DNA from: Prosthecodimorpha hirschii
GTDB lineage: Bacteria > Pseudomonadota > Alphaproteobacteria > Rhizobiales > Ancalomicrobiaceae
Assembly (NCBI RefSeq): GCF_001305515.1
Contig: NZ_LJYW01000001.1
Span: forward strand, 2,698,253 to 2,762,252
Direction of reading: 5' to 3'
DNA length: 64,000 bases
Both the position numbers and the translations under genes were made by a program. Below the pieces are notes generated by a model. It did no database searches. It was not told the origin of the DNA and worked only from the letters and a program-made list of their open reading frames with translations. Below, piece after piece: positions 43,553 through 53,103 of the stretch; position 1 is the stretch's first letter; every line of letters starts with the position of its first letter.

Positions 43553-43696
43553 TCAGGTCTTGCCCTTGGTCCGATCGGTGCTGAACGCTGCGGTCACCTT
43601 GTTCTGGCCGGCACCGAGCACCGGCGGCTTGGCCGCGGGCTTGTCCTGCTTCGGCTTGCGGGTCTCGCGGTTGCTGCGTTTCTGGGCCTTAGCCAT
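43553..43696 (-). CDS. Very small basic protein (47 aa)
   Basis: ATG 43696 encodes MAKAQKRSNRETRKPKQDKP and continues to VLGAGQNKVTAAFSTDRTKG. The N-terminal half is strongly basic with alternating Lys/Arg, the C-terminal half neutral, typical of short rhizobial proteins that may bind nucleic acid. It is inside the small-gene operon and overlaps the upstream 99-aa gene by 8 bp, which supports it being real. Confidence 0.65.
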   Translation of the reverse strand: MAKAQKRSNRETRKPKQDKPAAKPPVLGAGQNKVTAAFSTDRTKGKT

Positions 43697-43988
43697 GTCC
43701 GAAGGTTCTTTCGATGAGAGCGGCGCCCTCGCCGGGCGCGGTGCGGAGCGGTTCGAGCGTGTCCTGCATCGCGACCCGCTCGTGGCGTTCGGCCTCGTTG
43801 CGGATCCGATACTGCGGCTGGTCGCCCCGCGGCGGGAGCGTGCCGGTGATGCGATAGACGTCCGAGGCCCGCGACATCTGTCCGAAGCCGCCCTTCAGGC
43901 GGACGGCCTGTCCGATGGCGAACAGATGCGTCTGGTCTTCGGAGCGGTTCGGCGCGGAGCCGCGACGGGGATGGTTGGCGGCAGTCAT
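43689..43988 (-). CDS. Small conserved protein of unknown function (99 aa)
   Basis: It begins MTAANHPRRGSAPNRSEDQTH, followed by a compact beta-rich core: FAIGQAVRLKGGFGQM, DVYRITGTLPPRGDQPQYRIRN and EAERHERVAMQDTLEPL. The QYRIRN-x-EAERHERV pattern recurs in short rhizobial proteins and suggests a small SH3-like barrel, though this is only a pattern reading. It overlaps the 87-aa gene by 4 bp (ATGA) and the 47-aa gene by 8 bp. Confidence 0.68.
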   Translation of the reverse strand: MTAANHPRRGSAPNRSEDQTHLFAIGQAVRLKGGFGQMSRASDVYRITGTLPPRGDQPQYRIRNEAERHERVAMQDTLEPLRTAPGEGAALIERTFGHG

Positions 43989-44248
43989 GAGCCCCTGTTG
44001 TCCTTTTCCAATGCGGCTTCGAGGTCCGCGGTTTTGATCGGCACCATCTGGCGCGTCGGTCCGGACAGACCGATGCCCGGCAGGTGGATGAAGGAGCCGA
44101 CCCGATGCCAGGCGATCTGGGAGAGGCCTTCGAGGGCCTCCTCGTCATGATCGATGCGGTAGTCGCCGGCCGGCTGCAGCATGTCGAAGCCCGGCAGCCG
44201 GAACGGCTGTGCGAAGCGGACGGTGGTCTCGATCGTGCGACTGGTCAT
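43985..44248 (-). CDS. Small conserved protein of unknown function (87 aa), first gene of the small-gene operon
   Basis: It starts MTSRTIETTVRFAQPFRLPG, then FDMLQPAGDYRIDHDEEALEGLSQIAWHRVG and HLPGIGLSGPTRQMVPIK. The FxxPFxLPGxDxxxPAGxYxxxxDEE pattern is recurrent in Hyphomicrobiales. No known domain is recognised. ATG 44248 heads six small genes and the transglutaminase gene. Its promoter should lie within 44249-44600. Confidence 0.68.
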   Translation of the reverse strand: MTSRTIETTVRFAQPFRLPGFDMLQPAGDYRIDHDEEALEGLSQIAWHRVGSFIHLPGIGLSGPTRQMVPIKTADLEAALEKDNRGS

Positions 44249-45213
44249 GCGTGCGGGTCTCCGCGGGGCGGATGGCGCGAGCGGACCGGAAAAACCTCTT
44301 CCGATCCGGACGGACCCACGCGCCCTTCGACCACAAGGGATACGCCGCATGCGCCGTTCACATTCGAACCGGAACGAACTCCGACTGCCAGTACATCCGT
44401 GGTCAGTGCCTGAATTCATTCCAGCATTCGAATCGAGCGACATCCGCGCCGGAACAGCGCATGCCTTGGCGATCGAAAATTCGAGAGAAGTGGCGGGTCT
44501 CTGACACCGCAAAGCCATATCGGCCAAATCTACGAGTTCCTTATATGTACTTCATTGCACCACAACACAAGCGATTTGCGCGCATTCGGCTGCGGGACAG
44601 AAAGAAATCCGGTCGATCAAATACATTACCGCCGTGCTTCGCAAAGACGAGATCGACAACGCGACCGAAGCCTATATCCGCCTTGCGGCCCGGGCCATCG
44701 GCGCCACCCTCGGCTGAATTCGAAGACATCGATTCGGCAATGCCATGGCGCCGATCCGATCGACTGGGGAGGATCGGGTCGCCGGGGTGCATCGACATCG
44801 GATTGCGGGGACTGGACTGCTCCCGGAGCCCCGGCCTCGCCGCCAATGCTCGAACCGCAAGGCCGGTTGCGGTGGCGGCCGCACCGCGAGGCGACCGCCC
44901 GCCCGGTCCGACGGCTCGATCGGGACGAACGGGTGCCATCCGCGTCGTGACTGCACACCGCGAACGCACTGGCGACGGGATCAGGTCGATCGGACATTCG
45001 CGGGCCGCAGCTGGCGGGTCCCGGCCACCGGGCCCCGGGCCCCGGGCCGTGGCCCGATTCCGTTCGGCCTGCAGATGATCTAGGCTGGCAGTCGTCCCGG
45101 TGGTGCGGCCGAATCGGCGGCAGGCCTTGCGGCCTGCGCGACCGTCGCCCGGATCGGACCTTGCTCCGGGGGATGCCTTCGCGAGGCGGGTGGCCAGGAA
45201 CGGAAGAGACGGC
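44249..45213. other. 965-bp gap between the small-gene operon and mepA
   Basis: No gene is supported; open frames on either strand have Arg/Pro/Ser-rich, non-family translations. The stretch 44510-44590 is relatively A+T-rich (CCTTATATGTACTTCATTGC) and is a good place for the small-gene promoter. A GGGCCCC/CCGGG-rich run is at 45030-45060. No tRNA-like or riboswitch-like structure was recognised. Confidence 0.45.
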
Positions 45214-46143
45214 ATGGCAGTGCGGCCGGTTTGGAGATGGGCGGTTGGCTTGGCGGCCTTGTGCGGGCTGGGCCTGCCGGCGCAGGGACAGTCGACCGCC
45301 GAGGAGAGCCGCGCCGAGATCGTCGCGGCGCGCAACGGGCTGCCGGCCGATGCCGCCAAGGTCCTGTTCGGTTCAATGACGCAGCCGGCGCCGCTGGCCG
45401 CCCGCTCGATCGGGTCCTACGCACGCGGCTGCCTCGCCGGCGGCATCGCCATGCCGGTCAACGGACCGGCCTGGCAGGTGATGCGGCTCAGCCGGAACCG
45501 CAATTGGGGTCACCCGGCGCTGATCGCCTATCTGGAGCGCTTTGCCGAGGCGGCGCGGCGCGACGGCTGGCCGGGCCTGCTGATCGGCGACATGTCGCAG
45601 CCGCGCGGCGGCCCCATGCTGACCGGCCATGCCAGCCATCAGATCGGGCTCGACGCCGACATCTGGCTGCTCGCCATGCCGCAGCGCGAATTGCTGCTGC
45701 AGGAGCGCGAATCGATCAGCGCCGTCTCGATGGTCAAGATGGCGACCCGCGAGATCGATGCCCGGGTCTGGACCGAGGCGCATGCCCGGCTGATCCGGCG
45801 CGCGGCCAGCGACGCGGAGGTCGCGCGCATCTTCGTGCATCCGGCGATCAAGAAGGCGCTGTGCGACTGGAAGGACGGCGGACCGGACCGGGCCCGCTGG
45901 CTCGGCAAGGTGCGCCCCTGGTACGGGCACAACTACCATTTCCACGTCCGGCTGGCCTGCCCGGCCGGCATCGCCGACTGCAAGGATCAGGACAAGCCGC
46001 CCGAGGGCGACGGCTGCGGCACCGATCTCGCCTGGTGGCTCGGCCCAGAGCCCTGGAAGCCGTCGCCGCCCTCCCCGCCGAAGCCGCCGATGAAGCTCGC
46101 CGACCTGCCCGAGACCTGCGCGCAGGTGCTCGCCACGCCGTGA
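45214..46143 (+). CDS. mepA: Penicillin-insensitive murein DD-endopeptidase (M74)
   Basis: A 309-aa precursor from ATG 45214 (GAAGAGA upstream; an ATG 114 bp earlier is rejected because it removes the signal peptide from the N-terminus). Signal peptide about 1-26, ending QAQG-type (LGLPAQGQ). The M74 motifs are RGGPMLTGHASHQIGLDADIW, which carries the zinc His/Asp, and YGHNYHFHVRLACP with HxH. It cleaves D-Ala-meso-DAP cross-links of peptidoglycan in the periplasm. The tail is Pro-rich. It converges on dnaN with a 49-bp gap. Confidence 0.93.
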   Translation: MAVRPVWRWAVGLAALCGLGLPAQGQSTAEESRAEIVAARNGLPADAAKVLFGSMTQPAPLAARSIGSYARGCLAGGIAMPVNGPAWQVMRLSRNRNWGHPALIAYLERFAEAARRDGWPGLLIGDMSQPRGGPMLTGHASHQIGLDADIWLLAMPQRELLLQERESISAVSMVKMATREIDARVWTEAHARLIRRAASDAEVARIFVHPAIKKALCDWKDGGPDRARWLGKVRPWYGHNYHFHVRLACPAGIADCKDQDKPPEGDGCGTDLAWWLGPEPWKPSPPSPPKPPMKLADLPETCAQVLATP

Positions 46144-46192
46144 CGCCGACGCCAAGCCGACGCGACGAGCCGGGACGGCCGGCGCGGGTCGC

Positions 46193-47335
46193 TCAGACCC
46201 GCATCGGCATCAGCACATAGAGCGCGTTGGACTGGCCGAAATCGTGGATCAGCGTCGGCGAGCCCGGATCGGCCAGGCGGAACACCGCCGTGTCGGTCTC
46301 GAGCTGGCCGGCGATGTCGAGCAGGTAGCGGCTGTTGAAGCCGATATCGAGCGGATCGGATTCGTATTCGACCGCCAGTTCCTCGGTCGCCGAACCGGAA
46401 TCCGGATTGACCACGGTCAGCACCAGCCGCCCGTCGCCCACCGTCAGCTTCACGGCACGGCCGCGCTCCGACGAGATGGTCGAGACCCGGTCGACGGCGG
46501 CGGCGAACTCGTCGCGGTCGACCTTCAGTTCCTTGTCGTTGCCCTGCGGGATGACCCGGCCATATTCCGGGAAGGTGCCGTCGATCAGCTTCGAGGTCAG
46601 CACCACGGCGCCGGTGGCGCCCTCGCCGGCCGCCGCGAAGGTCAGGCGGATCTTGCTGTCCGACACCTCGACGCCGACCTTGGCCTCAGGGTCCTCGACC
46701 AGCTTCTGGATCTCACCCACGGTCTTGCGCGGCACGATGATGCCCGGCATGCCCTCTGACCCGTGCGGGGCGACCATTTCGGCCTGGGCCAGGCGGTGGC
46801 CGTCGGTGGCGACGGCCCGGAAGCGCAGTTCGCCGCCCGCCTCGACGGTGTGGAAATAGATGCCGTTCAGATAGTAGCGCGTCTCTTCCGTCGAGATGGC
46901 GAACTGGGTCCGGTCGACGAGGCGCTTCAGGTCGGCCGCGGACAGCGAGAAGCGATGGCCGAAGGTGCCGGCGGTCAGATCCGGGAAATCGGTCTCCGGC
47001 AGCATCTGCAGCGCGAATTTCGAGCGGCCCGCCTTCAGATCGAGCGTGGCACCGTCGTTGCGGGTGGCCAGTTCGATCTGGGCGCCGTCCTGCAGCTTGC
47101 GCACGATGTCGTAGATCATGTGCGCCGGAACCGTGGTGGCGCCGGGCTCGGCGACCATCGCCGGGATCGCCTCGGAGACTTCCAGGTCGAGGTCGGTCGC
47201 CTTCAGCTTCAACTCGCCGCCCTCCGCGCGCAGAAGCACGTTGGACAGGATCGGGATCGTGTTGCGGCGCTCCACCACGCGATGCACGTGGTTCAGAGAC
47301 TTGAGGAGATGCGCCCGCTCGACGGTGACTTTCAT
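46193..47335 (-). CDS. dnaN: DNA polymerase III sliding clamp (beta subunit)
   Basis: A 380-aa full-length clamp, starting MKVTVERAHLLKSLNHVHRV with NTIPILSNVLL, and ending in the conserved YVLMPMRV. The three clamp repeats and the hydrophobic partner-binding pocket region are complete. It is separated from dnaA here, as in many alphaproteobacteria where dnaN is a separate locus, and stands alone after a 236-bp gap on its upstream side. No DnaA-box array was seen around it. Confidence 0.97.
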   Translation of the reverse strand: MKVTVERAHLLKSLNHVHRVVERRNTIPILSNVLLRAEGGELKLKATDLDLEVSEAIPAMVAEPGATTVPAHMIYDIVRKLQDGAQIELATRNDGATLDLKAGRSKFALQMLPETDFPDLTAGTFGHRFSLSAADLKRLVDRTQFAISTEETRYYLNGIYFHTVEAGGELRFRAVATDGHRLAQAEMVAPHGSEGMPGIIVPRKTVGEIQKLVEDPEAKVGVEVSDSKIRLTFAAAGEGATGAVVLTSKLIDGTFPEYGRVIPQGNDKELKVDRDEFAAAVDRVSTISSERGRAVKLTVGDGRLVLTVVNPDSGSATEELAVEYESDPLDIGFNSRYLLDIAGQLETDTAVFRLADPGSPTLIHDFGQSNALYVLMPMRV

Positions 47336-47571
47336 GGGGCTCGAACTCTGGATGATGCCTCGCGCGGCCGGCGTCTCGGCGCGCTGGTCGGTGGGCCTGC
47401 CCCGGCGGCACCGGTCGCCCATGCGGCCCGGTGGAACCACATGGCGAACCGGTCGCGAACGACCCCGCCGGGCTGTGAAACTTGGCCGGAACGCCTTCGT
47501 GACGCAAGCAAAACCTCGCATCAGACGACGACTGATCGCGACGGAACCGCACGGGTCCGCCGCACCGGGGC

Positions 47572-47880
47572 TCAGGCGCCCGGCTGCGGCCCGTCATAGC
47601 CGCCGATGATGATCAGATCGATCACCGCGCCGTCGCCGCGCGCGGCGATCGCTGCGGCATATTCGGGCGAGGCGTAGCAGGCGCGCGCCTGCTCCAGGCT
47701 GTCGAACTCGATCACCACGTTGCGGTCGCGCGCGGAGCCGACCGGATTGTCGAACGGGCCGCCGCGCACCAGGAAGCGGCCGTTATACTTGGCGAAGGCC
47801 GGACCGTTCGCCGCCACATAGGCCTTGTAGCGCTCCGGGTCGGTCACGTCGACGCGGGCGATCCAGTATGCCTTGGCCAT
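47572..47880 (-). CDS. DUF1330 family protein (102 aa)
   Basis: MAKAYWIARVDVTDPERYKA opens a dimeric alpha/beta-barrel (ferredoxin-like) fold. FLVRGGPFDNPVG, NVVIEFDSLEQARACYASPEY and the C-terminal GGYDG are typical of DUF1330. The enzymatic role is unknown. Its ATG follows the nitroreductase stop without a gap, so the two are co-transcribed. Confidence 0.88.
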   Translation of the reverse strand: MAKAYWIARVDVTDPERYKAYVAANGPAFAKYNGRFLVRGGPFDNPVGSARDRNVVIEFDSLEQARACYASPEYAAAIAARGDGAVIDLIIIGGYDGPQPGA

Positions 47881-48555
47881 TCAATCCTCCTCGATGAACA
47901 CGGCGATCTCGCCGATCGGCTTCTTGGTGATGCGCGGCACCGTGGCGCCTTCGGCCGGATAGCCGGCGACCAGCAGGATATAGGGCTTTTCGGCGTCCGG
48001 GCGACCCAGGATCTCGTTCAGGAAGCCCATCGGCGAGGGCGTGTGGGTCAGCGTGGCGAGACCGGCGCCATGCAGCGCGGCGATCAGGAAGCCGGTCGCG
48101 ATGCCGACCGATTCGGGCACGTAGTAGTGCTTCACCTTGGTGCCGTCCGGCGCCGTGCCCCAGCGCTGGCCGAAGATCGCGATCAGCCAGGGGGCGGTTT
48201 CCAGAAACGACTTGTCGGCGTCGGTGCCGAGCGGCGCGAGCGCATCGAGCCAGGCATCCCCGGCGCGACCGCCGTAGAAGGCGCGCTCCTCCGCCTCGGC
48301 CGCCTCCCGGATGCGCCGCTTCACGGCCGGATCGCCGATGGCCACGAAGGTCCAGGGCTGCTGGTTGGCCCCGGACGGCGCGGTGCCGGCCGTCGCGATG
48401 GCGGTTTCGATCAGGTCGCGCGGCACCGGGCGGGCCGAAAAGACGCGCAAGGACCGCCGCCGGCGCATCAGCGCCAGGAAGGCGTCGGCCCGCGCCCGCA
48501 TCTCCGGCTCTGGCAGGACATCGAAGGCAAGCGGCTGAAAATCGGCCTGAGTCAT
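47881..48555 (-). CDS. Nitroreductase family flavoprotein
   Basis: ATG 48555 (AGACCTTG-type weak Shine-Dalgarno upstream) gives 224 aa beginning [23 protein letters not shown]-binding motifs are [11 protein letters not shown] (Arg pair at the phosphate), [16 protein letters not shown] and the C-terminal [22 protein letters not shown] helical lid region ([15 protein letters not shown]) is like that of iodotyrosine-dehalogenase/BluB-type members. The substrate is unknown. It is directly coupled to the DUF1330 gene. Confidence 0.88.
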   Translation of the reverse strand: MTQADFQPLAFDVLPEPEMRARADAFLALMRRRRSLRVFSARPVPRDLIETAIATAGTAPSGANQQPWTFVAIGDPAVKRRIREAAEAEERAFYGGRAGDAWLDALAPLGTDADKSFLETAPWLIAIFGQRWGTAPDGTKVKHYYVPESVGIATGFLIAALHGAGLATLTHTPSPMGFLNEILGRPDAEKPYILLVAGYPAEGATVPRITKKPIGEIAVFIEED

Positions 48556-48759
48556 CGGCAAGGTCTCCCGCCTGAGACATAGCCCCATCGCGGCCCGGCC
48601 GGTACCCCCTTCCCGCCCGGCACCGCGGCGCCGTCCCGGTCGCCCCCCGAACGCCCTCAGCAAGCAGAGTCCGAACCGGGGCGACCTGCCGCGATCGAAC
48701 AGCCCGCACGGACCCGACCATGCGGAACGGCATCCGGCGCGTGCGAGGCGGGTGCCGCC

Positions 48760-49431
48760 TCAGACGCCGACCGGGCCGCCGGCGCCGGGCCGGTCGCGGC
48801 CGAGCCGGACGTCCCGGGCGATCATGTCCTTCAGCACGACATACATCTCGGCCGCCGCCAGCGCGTCCTCGAAGGCATCGTGCTGGACGCGGTCGGGCAG
48901 GCCGAGATCGGCCAGGATGGTGGCGAAGCGCAGGTCGATCTCCGAGCCCTGCGGGGCCTTGCCGTATTTGCGGTCGTAATAGAGCTTCGAGACCTCGATC
49001 CGCCGGTTCGGCAGCCGCAGGCCGTAATATTCGATCGTGTAGCGGTTCAGCATGGTCGCGTCGTAGTCGATCCAGTAGCCGACCAGCGGCCGCGTGCCGA
49101 CGAAGTCCAGGAATTCAGGCAACACCTCGCGGATGACGCGGGCGTCGACCACGTCGGAGCCCAGAATCCGGTGCACCTTCATGGCCTCCGCGGTCATCGC
49201 CGCCTCCGGCCGGATCACGGCCCGGAAGGCTTCGGACGTGAGGATGCGGTTGCCGCGGATGCGCACCGCAGCGATCGACACGACATCGTCGCGGCGCGTG
49301 TCGAAGCCGGTCGTCTCGCAGTCGACCGAGACCACCTCGCCGGTCGCGTCCGGCTCGAACATCCACAGCCAGCGCTTGTCCCACAGCCGCTGCTGGTCGA
49401 TCAGCTTGGTCACCGCGCCGAGGAGCGCCAT
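48760..49431 (-). CDS. DnaQ-like 3'-5' exonuclease
   Basis: A 223-aa DEDDh exonuclease. Exo I is VSVDCETTGFD (Asp/Glu near 37-39), Exo II lies around LVGYWIDYDATMLNRY, and Exo III-epsilon is QHDAFEDALAAAEM with His and Asp. It resembles stand-alone DnaQ relatives found next to cyclic-nucleotide/CBS proteins and ActP rather than the replicative epsilon subunit. Its ATG shares one base with the upstream gene's stop (TGATG), so translation is coupled. Confidence 0.87.
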   Translation of the reverse strand: MALLGAVTKLIDQQRLWDKRWLWMFEPDATGEVVSVDCETTGFDTRRDDVVSIAAVRIRGNRILTSEAFRAVIRPEAAMTAEAMKVHRILGSDVVDARVIREVLPEFLDFVGTRPLVGYWIDYDATMLNRYTIEYYGLRLPNRRIEVSKLYYDRKYGKAPQGSEIDLRFATILADLGLPDRVQHDAFEDALAAAEMYVVLKDMIARDVRLGRDRPGAGGPVGV

Positions 49432-51245
49432 CAGAACAGCCCCAGCTTGAAATGGCTGCGCACGATGTCGCGGAACTGCTTGACCACGCGCAGCGCGTCG
49501 CGCAGCAGGTCGCGGTCGGTGCTGGTGAGGTCCGACGGCCGGACCAGCCGCTCCTGGTGCGGCTCGCCGACGCGGACCGCGCGCAGCTGGGCGCGCAGGC
49601 GCAACTCGCTGAAGAAGCGGAAGGCGCCGGTGAGTTCGCGTGCGAAGGCGGCCGAGAGCAGCCCGATCTCCGCCAGCCGCCCGATGCGCGCCACCGTGCC
49701 GGCCTCGGCGAGGCCGTGCTCGATGGCCAGGCTGCGGATGCCGTGCACGATCGGGAAGGTGCCGGATTTCTTCAGGTCGATCACCTCCTCGCGGCCGACC
49801 GTCGCCATCAGCGTGCCGATGACGCCGCCGGGGCCGGGGAACTGGTCGATCGCCTTGGCGAAATGCGCCAGATAGGCGCTCTCGCCGCGCATCATGGCGA
49901 TGAAGGCGGCCTTGACCCGGTCGAGCGGCGCCGGATCGCCGGCCACCGCGATGGCGTCGAAGAAGATGCCGAGATGCATCGGCGCTTCGTCGTCGGGCTC
50001 CAGCACCCAGCGGCGGATCTGGCGGCCGAAGACCTCCTCGGTCGCCGACCAGACCGGGTTGGAGACCATCACGTTGCCGGGACAGGGCGGGAAGCCGAAC
50101 TGCGCCAGCGCGCCGGAAAATTCGCTCCGGAACCGGTCGAGATCGGCCTCGGGCACGGGCGCTGCCAGGATCAGCCCGTTGTCCTGGTCGGTGCGCACGG
50201 TCTGCTCGCCGCGCCCCTCGGAACCCATCACGATCAGCGTGCCCGCCTCTCGGATCGAGGCCGGGGCGAGCATGTGGAAGAGCCGGGCGAGCAGGCGGCG
50301 GTTGAGGTCGGAGGTGATCTCGGCGATGTCCTCGACGCGCACGCCCTGGGCCTGCAGGCGGCCGACCTGCTCCTGGATGTCGCCGGCCGCGATGGCGAGA
50401 TCGTCGAGCCCGTGGGCGCGGTCGATGCGGCCCGGGATCAGCTGCGAATTGCCGGCGAACAGGCCGAGAATGTCGATATCCTCGAGCACGCCCGTGACGG
50501 CGCCGGCGCGGGTGACCGCCAGCCGCCGCTTGTTGCTCTTGGTCATCTTCATCAGCGCTTCGAAGACGAAATCGTCCTCGTCGACCGCGACCATGTCGTA
50601 GTGGGTCACGTCGCCGATCGGCGTCTCCAGCGGCTTGCGCGCCAGCACGACCGCCTTGGAGAGGTTCATGCCGGTGACGATGCCGAGCCGGTCGCCGTCC
50701 TGCACGAAGAGCGCGTTCACGTCACGCTCGCGCATCATGTGGCCGGCCGCCTCGATCGAGGCGGCGGCGGGAATGAAGGCCGCCGCACGCGGCCGGGCGT
50801 CGCGGATGCGGGCGCGCATCACGCTTTCGACCCCGCCGGCCATGCCGCCGCGCGCCATGGCGTCGAGCTTGCGGGAGATCTCCGAATAGAAGAAGGCCGC
50901 GAAGCCGCGGTTGCGGCGGACCAGATCGAGCACCGTCTCGCGCGGGATCAGATAGGCGAGCGTCTCGGCCGCGGCGACGAAGCGGGAATCGGCGGCGCCA
51001 TGGACGACCGCGCGCGCATCGAAACTGTCCTTGGGGCCGAGCACGGCGGTCACGTCGCCGGCGGCATCGCGCTCCTCGACGGCGCCCTTGATCACGACAT
51101 GCAGGGCGTCGGACTGCCGGCCGGCCTCGACGATGACGGCACCGGGCGGGAAGTAGCCGATATCGAGCTGCCGCCGCAGCCGCTCGACCTCGTCATGGCC
51201 GAGCCGGTCGAAGGGCGGGTTGAGGGCGTCGAAAGCCGTCGGCAT
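49431..51245 (-). CDS. cNMP-binding / CBS-pair / DUF294 nucleotidyltransferase-like signalling protein
   Basis: A 604-aa cytosolic protein from ATG 51245. Residues 12-130 form a cyclic-nucleotide-binding domain (IGYFPPGAVIVEAGR). Residues 150-270 form a CBS pair (DVNALFVQDGDRLGIVTG; RLAVTRAGAVTGVLEDIDIL). Residues 300-460 form a DUF294 nucleotidyltransferase-like domain with MGSEGRGEQTVRTDQDNGLI (340-359), where GSEGRGEQ-DxD is the catalytic-like signature. The DUF294 C-terminal helical domain completes it. Such proteins are commonly encoded beside actP and a DnaQ-like exonuclease, probably tuning acetate uptake or metabolism, but the biochemical activity is not known. Confidence 0.9.
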   Translation of the reverse strand: MPTAFDALNPPFDRLGHDEVERLRRQLDIGYFPPGAVIVEAGRQSDALHVVIKGAVEERDAAGDVTAVLGPKDSFDARAVVHGAADSRFVAAAETLAYLIPRETVLDLVRRNRGFAAFFYSEISRKLDAMARGGMAGGVESVMRARIRDARPRAAAFIPAAASIEAAGHMMRERDVNALFVQDGDRLGIVTGMNLSKAVVLARKPLETPIGDVTHYDMVAVDEDDFVFEALMKMTKSNKRRLAVTRAGAVTGVLEDIDILGLFAGNSQLIPGRIDRAHGLDDLAIAAGDIQEQVGRLQAQGVRVEDIAEITSDLNRRLLARLFHMLAPASIREAGTLIVMGSEGRGEQTVRTDQDNGLILAAPVPEADLDRFRSEFSGALAQFGFPPCPGNVMVSNPVWSATEEVFGRQIRRWVLEPDDEAPMHLGIFFDAIAVAGDPAPLDRVKAAFIAMMRGESAYLAHFAKAIDQFPGPGGVIGTLMATVGREEVIDLKKSGTFPIVHGIRSLAIEHGLAEAGTVARIGRLAEIGLLSAAFARELTGAFRFFSELRLRAQLRAVRVGEPHQERLVRPSDLTSTDRDLLRDALRVVKQFRDIVRSHFKLGLF

Positions 51246-51399
51246 GGCTCTGTCCTTCGGTCGGGTCCGGACGGCCGGATCCGACAACAAGCCGGCATCC
51301 GATCGCCCGAGGCCGAAGCGCCAGGGACGAGCCCTGGCGCTGGAGAGACGGACGGGGTCCCGTCCGGCCTGGGGCCGGGCGGGCGGGACGGGTCGCGGA

Positions 51400-53103
51400 T
51401 CAGTGGGCGCTGGCGCCGGAAGCCCCGATGCCGGTCTGCGAGCGGACATACTGGGCTTCGAAGCTGGCGCGCTCGGCGGCCGCCGCACGGGTGCGGTCGA
51501 TCAGCGAGACGAGCCAGATGACCAGGAAGGCGAGCGTCATCGAGAACAGGGCCGGGTTGTTGTAGGGGATCAGCGCCGAACCCTTGGGGTTCAGGAGCAC
51601 GCCCTCCCACACCGCCGGACCGGCGACGACCATGCCGACCGAGGCGATCAGGCCGACGAAGCCGCCGACCAGCGCGCCCATGGTGGTGGTGCCCTTCCAG
51701 AACATGCTCATCAGGAGCACCGGGAAGTTGCACGAGGCCGCGACCGCGAAGGCCAGGCCGACCATGAAGGCGATGTTCATGTTCTCGAAGGCGATGCCGA
51801 GCACGATGGCCAGGATGCCGAGGAACACGGTCGCGATCTTGGAGACGCGGATTTCCTTGTCTTCCGAGACCCGGCCCTTGGCGATCACCGAGGCGTAGAG
51901 ATCGTGGCTGATCGCCGAGGCGCCGGCCAGCGCCAGGCCCGACACCACCGCCAGGATGGTGGCGAAGGCGACCGCCGAGATGAAGCCGAGGAACAGATTG
52001 CCGCCGACCGCATTGGCGAGATGGATCGCCGCCATGTTGCTGCCGCCGAGGAGCGCGCCCTTGGCGTCGAGGAACTGCGGGTTGGTGGCGACCAGCACGA
52101 TCGCGCCGAAGCCGATGATGAAGGTCAGGATGTAGAAGTAGCCGATGAAGCCGGTCGCGTAGAAGACGGACTTGCGGGCCGCCTTGGCGTCCGACACGGT
52201 GAAGAACCGCATCAGGATATGCGGCAGGCCGGCCGTGCCGAACATCAGGCCGATGCCGAGCGAGACGGCCTCGATCGGGTCCTTGACCATGCCGCCGGGG
52301 GCCATGATCGCGTCGGTCTTCTTGATCTCGATCGCCTTGGCGAAGATCGCCTCCGGCGAGAAGCCATAGGTGGCGAGCACCATATAGGCCATGAAGCTGG
52401 CACCGGCGAGCAGCAGGACCGCCTTGATGATCTGCACCCAGGTGGTCGCCACCATGCCGCCGAAGGTCACGTAGACGATCATCAGCAGGCCGACCGCCAC
52501 CACCGCGTAGGCGTAGGGCAGACCGAACAAGAGCTGGATCAGCTTGCCGGCGCCGACCATCTGGGCGATCAGGTAGAAGGCGACCACGACCAGCGAGCCG
52601 CAGGCCGACAGGGTGCGGATCTGGGTCTGGCCGAGGCGGAACGAGGCCACGTCGGCGAAGGTGAACTTGCCGAGGTTGCGCAGCGGTTCGGCGAGCAGGA
52701 ACATGATGATCGGCCAGCCGACCAGGAAGCCGATCGAGTAGATCAGGCCGTCATAGCCGGACGTGTAGACGAGGCCCGAAATGCCGAGGAACGAGGCGGC
52801 CGACATGTAGTCGCCGGCGATCGCCAGGCCGTTCTGGAAGCCCGTGATGCCACCGCCGGCGGTATAGAACTGCGCGGCTGACCGGCTCTGCCCGGCGGCC
52901 CATTTGGTGATGCCGAGGGTCAGCAGCACGAAGGCTAGGAACATGCCGATGGCCGTCCAGTTGGTCGCCTGCTGCTGGACCTGACCGACATCCGGGCCGG
53001 CCGCATGGGCCGCTCCGGCGACCAGGGCCGCACCGGCGACCACGGTCGCACCGGCGAGAAGGAGCGCCGCAGCGCCCGCGAAAGTCTTGGCGTAGCGGCT
53101 CAT
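51400..53103 (-). CDS. actP: Acetate/sodium symporter ActP (SSS family)
   Basis: A 567-aa inner-membrane transporter from ATG 53103. A signal-like N-terminal segment is followed by about 13 transmembrane helices. [26 protein letters not shown] is the conserved sodium/solute-symporter region, with [20 protein letters not shown] and [16 protein letters not shown] following. It takes up acetate and other short monocarboxylates with sodium. It overlaps the DUF485 gene by 4 bp (ATGA), the standard yjcH-actP arrangement. Confidence 0.94.
   Translation of the reverse strand: MSRYAKTFAGAAALLLAGATVVAGAALVAGAAHAAGPDVGQVQQQATNWTAIGMFLAFVLLTLGITKWAAGQSRSAAQFYTAGGGITGFQNGLAIAGDYMSAASFLGISGLVYTSGYDGLIYSIGFLVGWPIIMFLLAEPLRNLGKFTFADVASFRLGQTQIRTLSACGSLVVVAFYLIAQMVGAGKLIQLLFGLPYAYAVVAVGLLMIVYVTFGGMVATTWVQIIKAVLLLAGASFMAYMVLATYGFSPEAIFAKAIEIKKTDAIMAPGGMVKDPIEAVSLGIGLMFGTAGLPHILMRFFTVSDAKAARKSVFYATGFIGYFYILTFIIGFGAIVLVATNPQFLDAKGALLGGSNMAAIHLANAVGGNLFLGFISAVAFATILAVVSGLALAGASAISHDLYASVIAKGRVSEDKEIRVSKIATVFLGILAIVLGIAFENMNIAFMVGLAFAVAASCNFPVLLMSMFWKGTTTMGALVGGFVGLIASVGMVVAGPAVWEGVLLNPKGSALIPYNNPALFSMTLAFLVIWLVSLIDRTRAAAAERASFEAQYVRSQTGIGASGASAH

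Noticed and set aside
44541-45359. Minus-strand frame of 272 codons between the small-gene operon and mepA
   Set aside because: Overlaps the signal-peptide region of mepA and has an Arg/Ala/Pro-rich translation without motifs.
46144-47600. Possible replication origin near dnaN
   Set aside because: No cluster of DnaA boxes or A+T-rich unwinding element by eye, and dnaA is absent.
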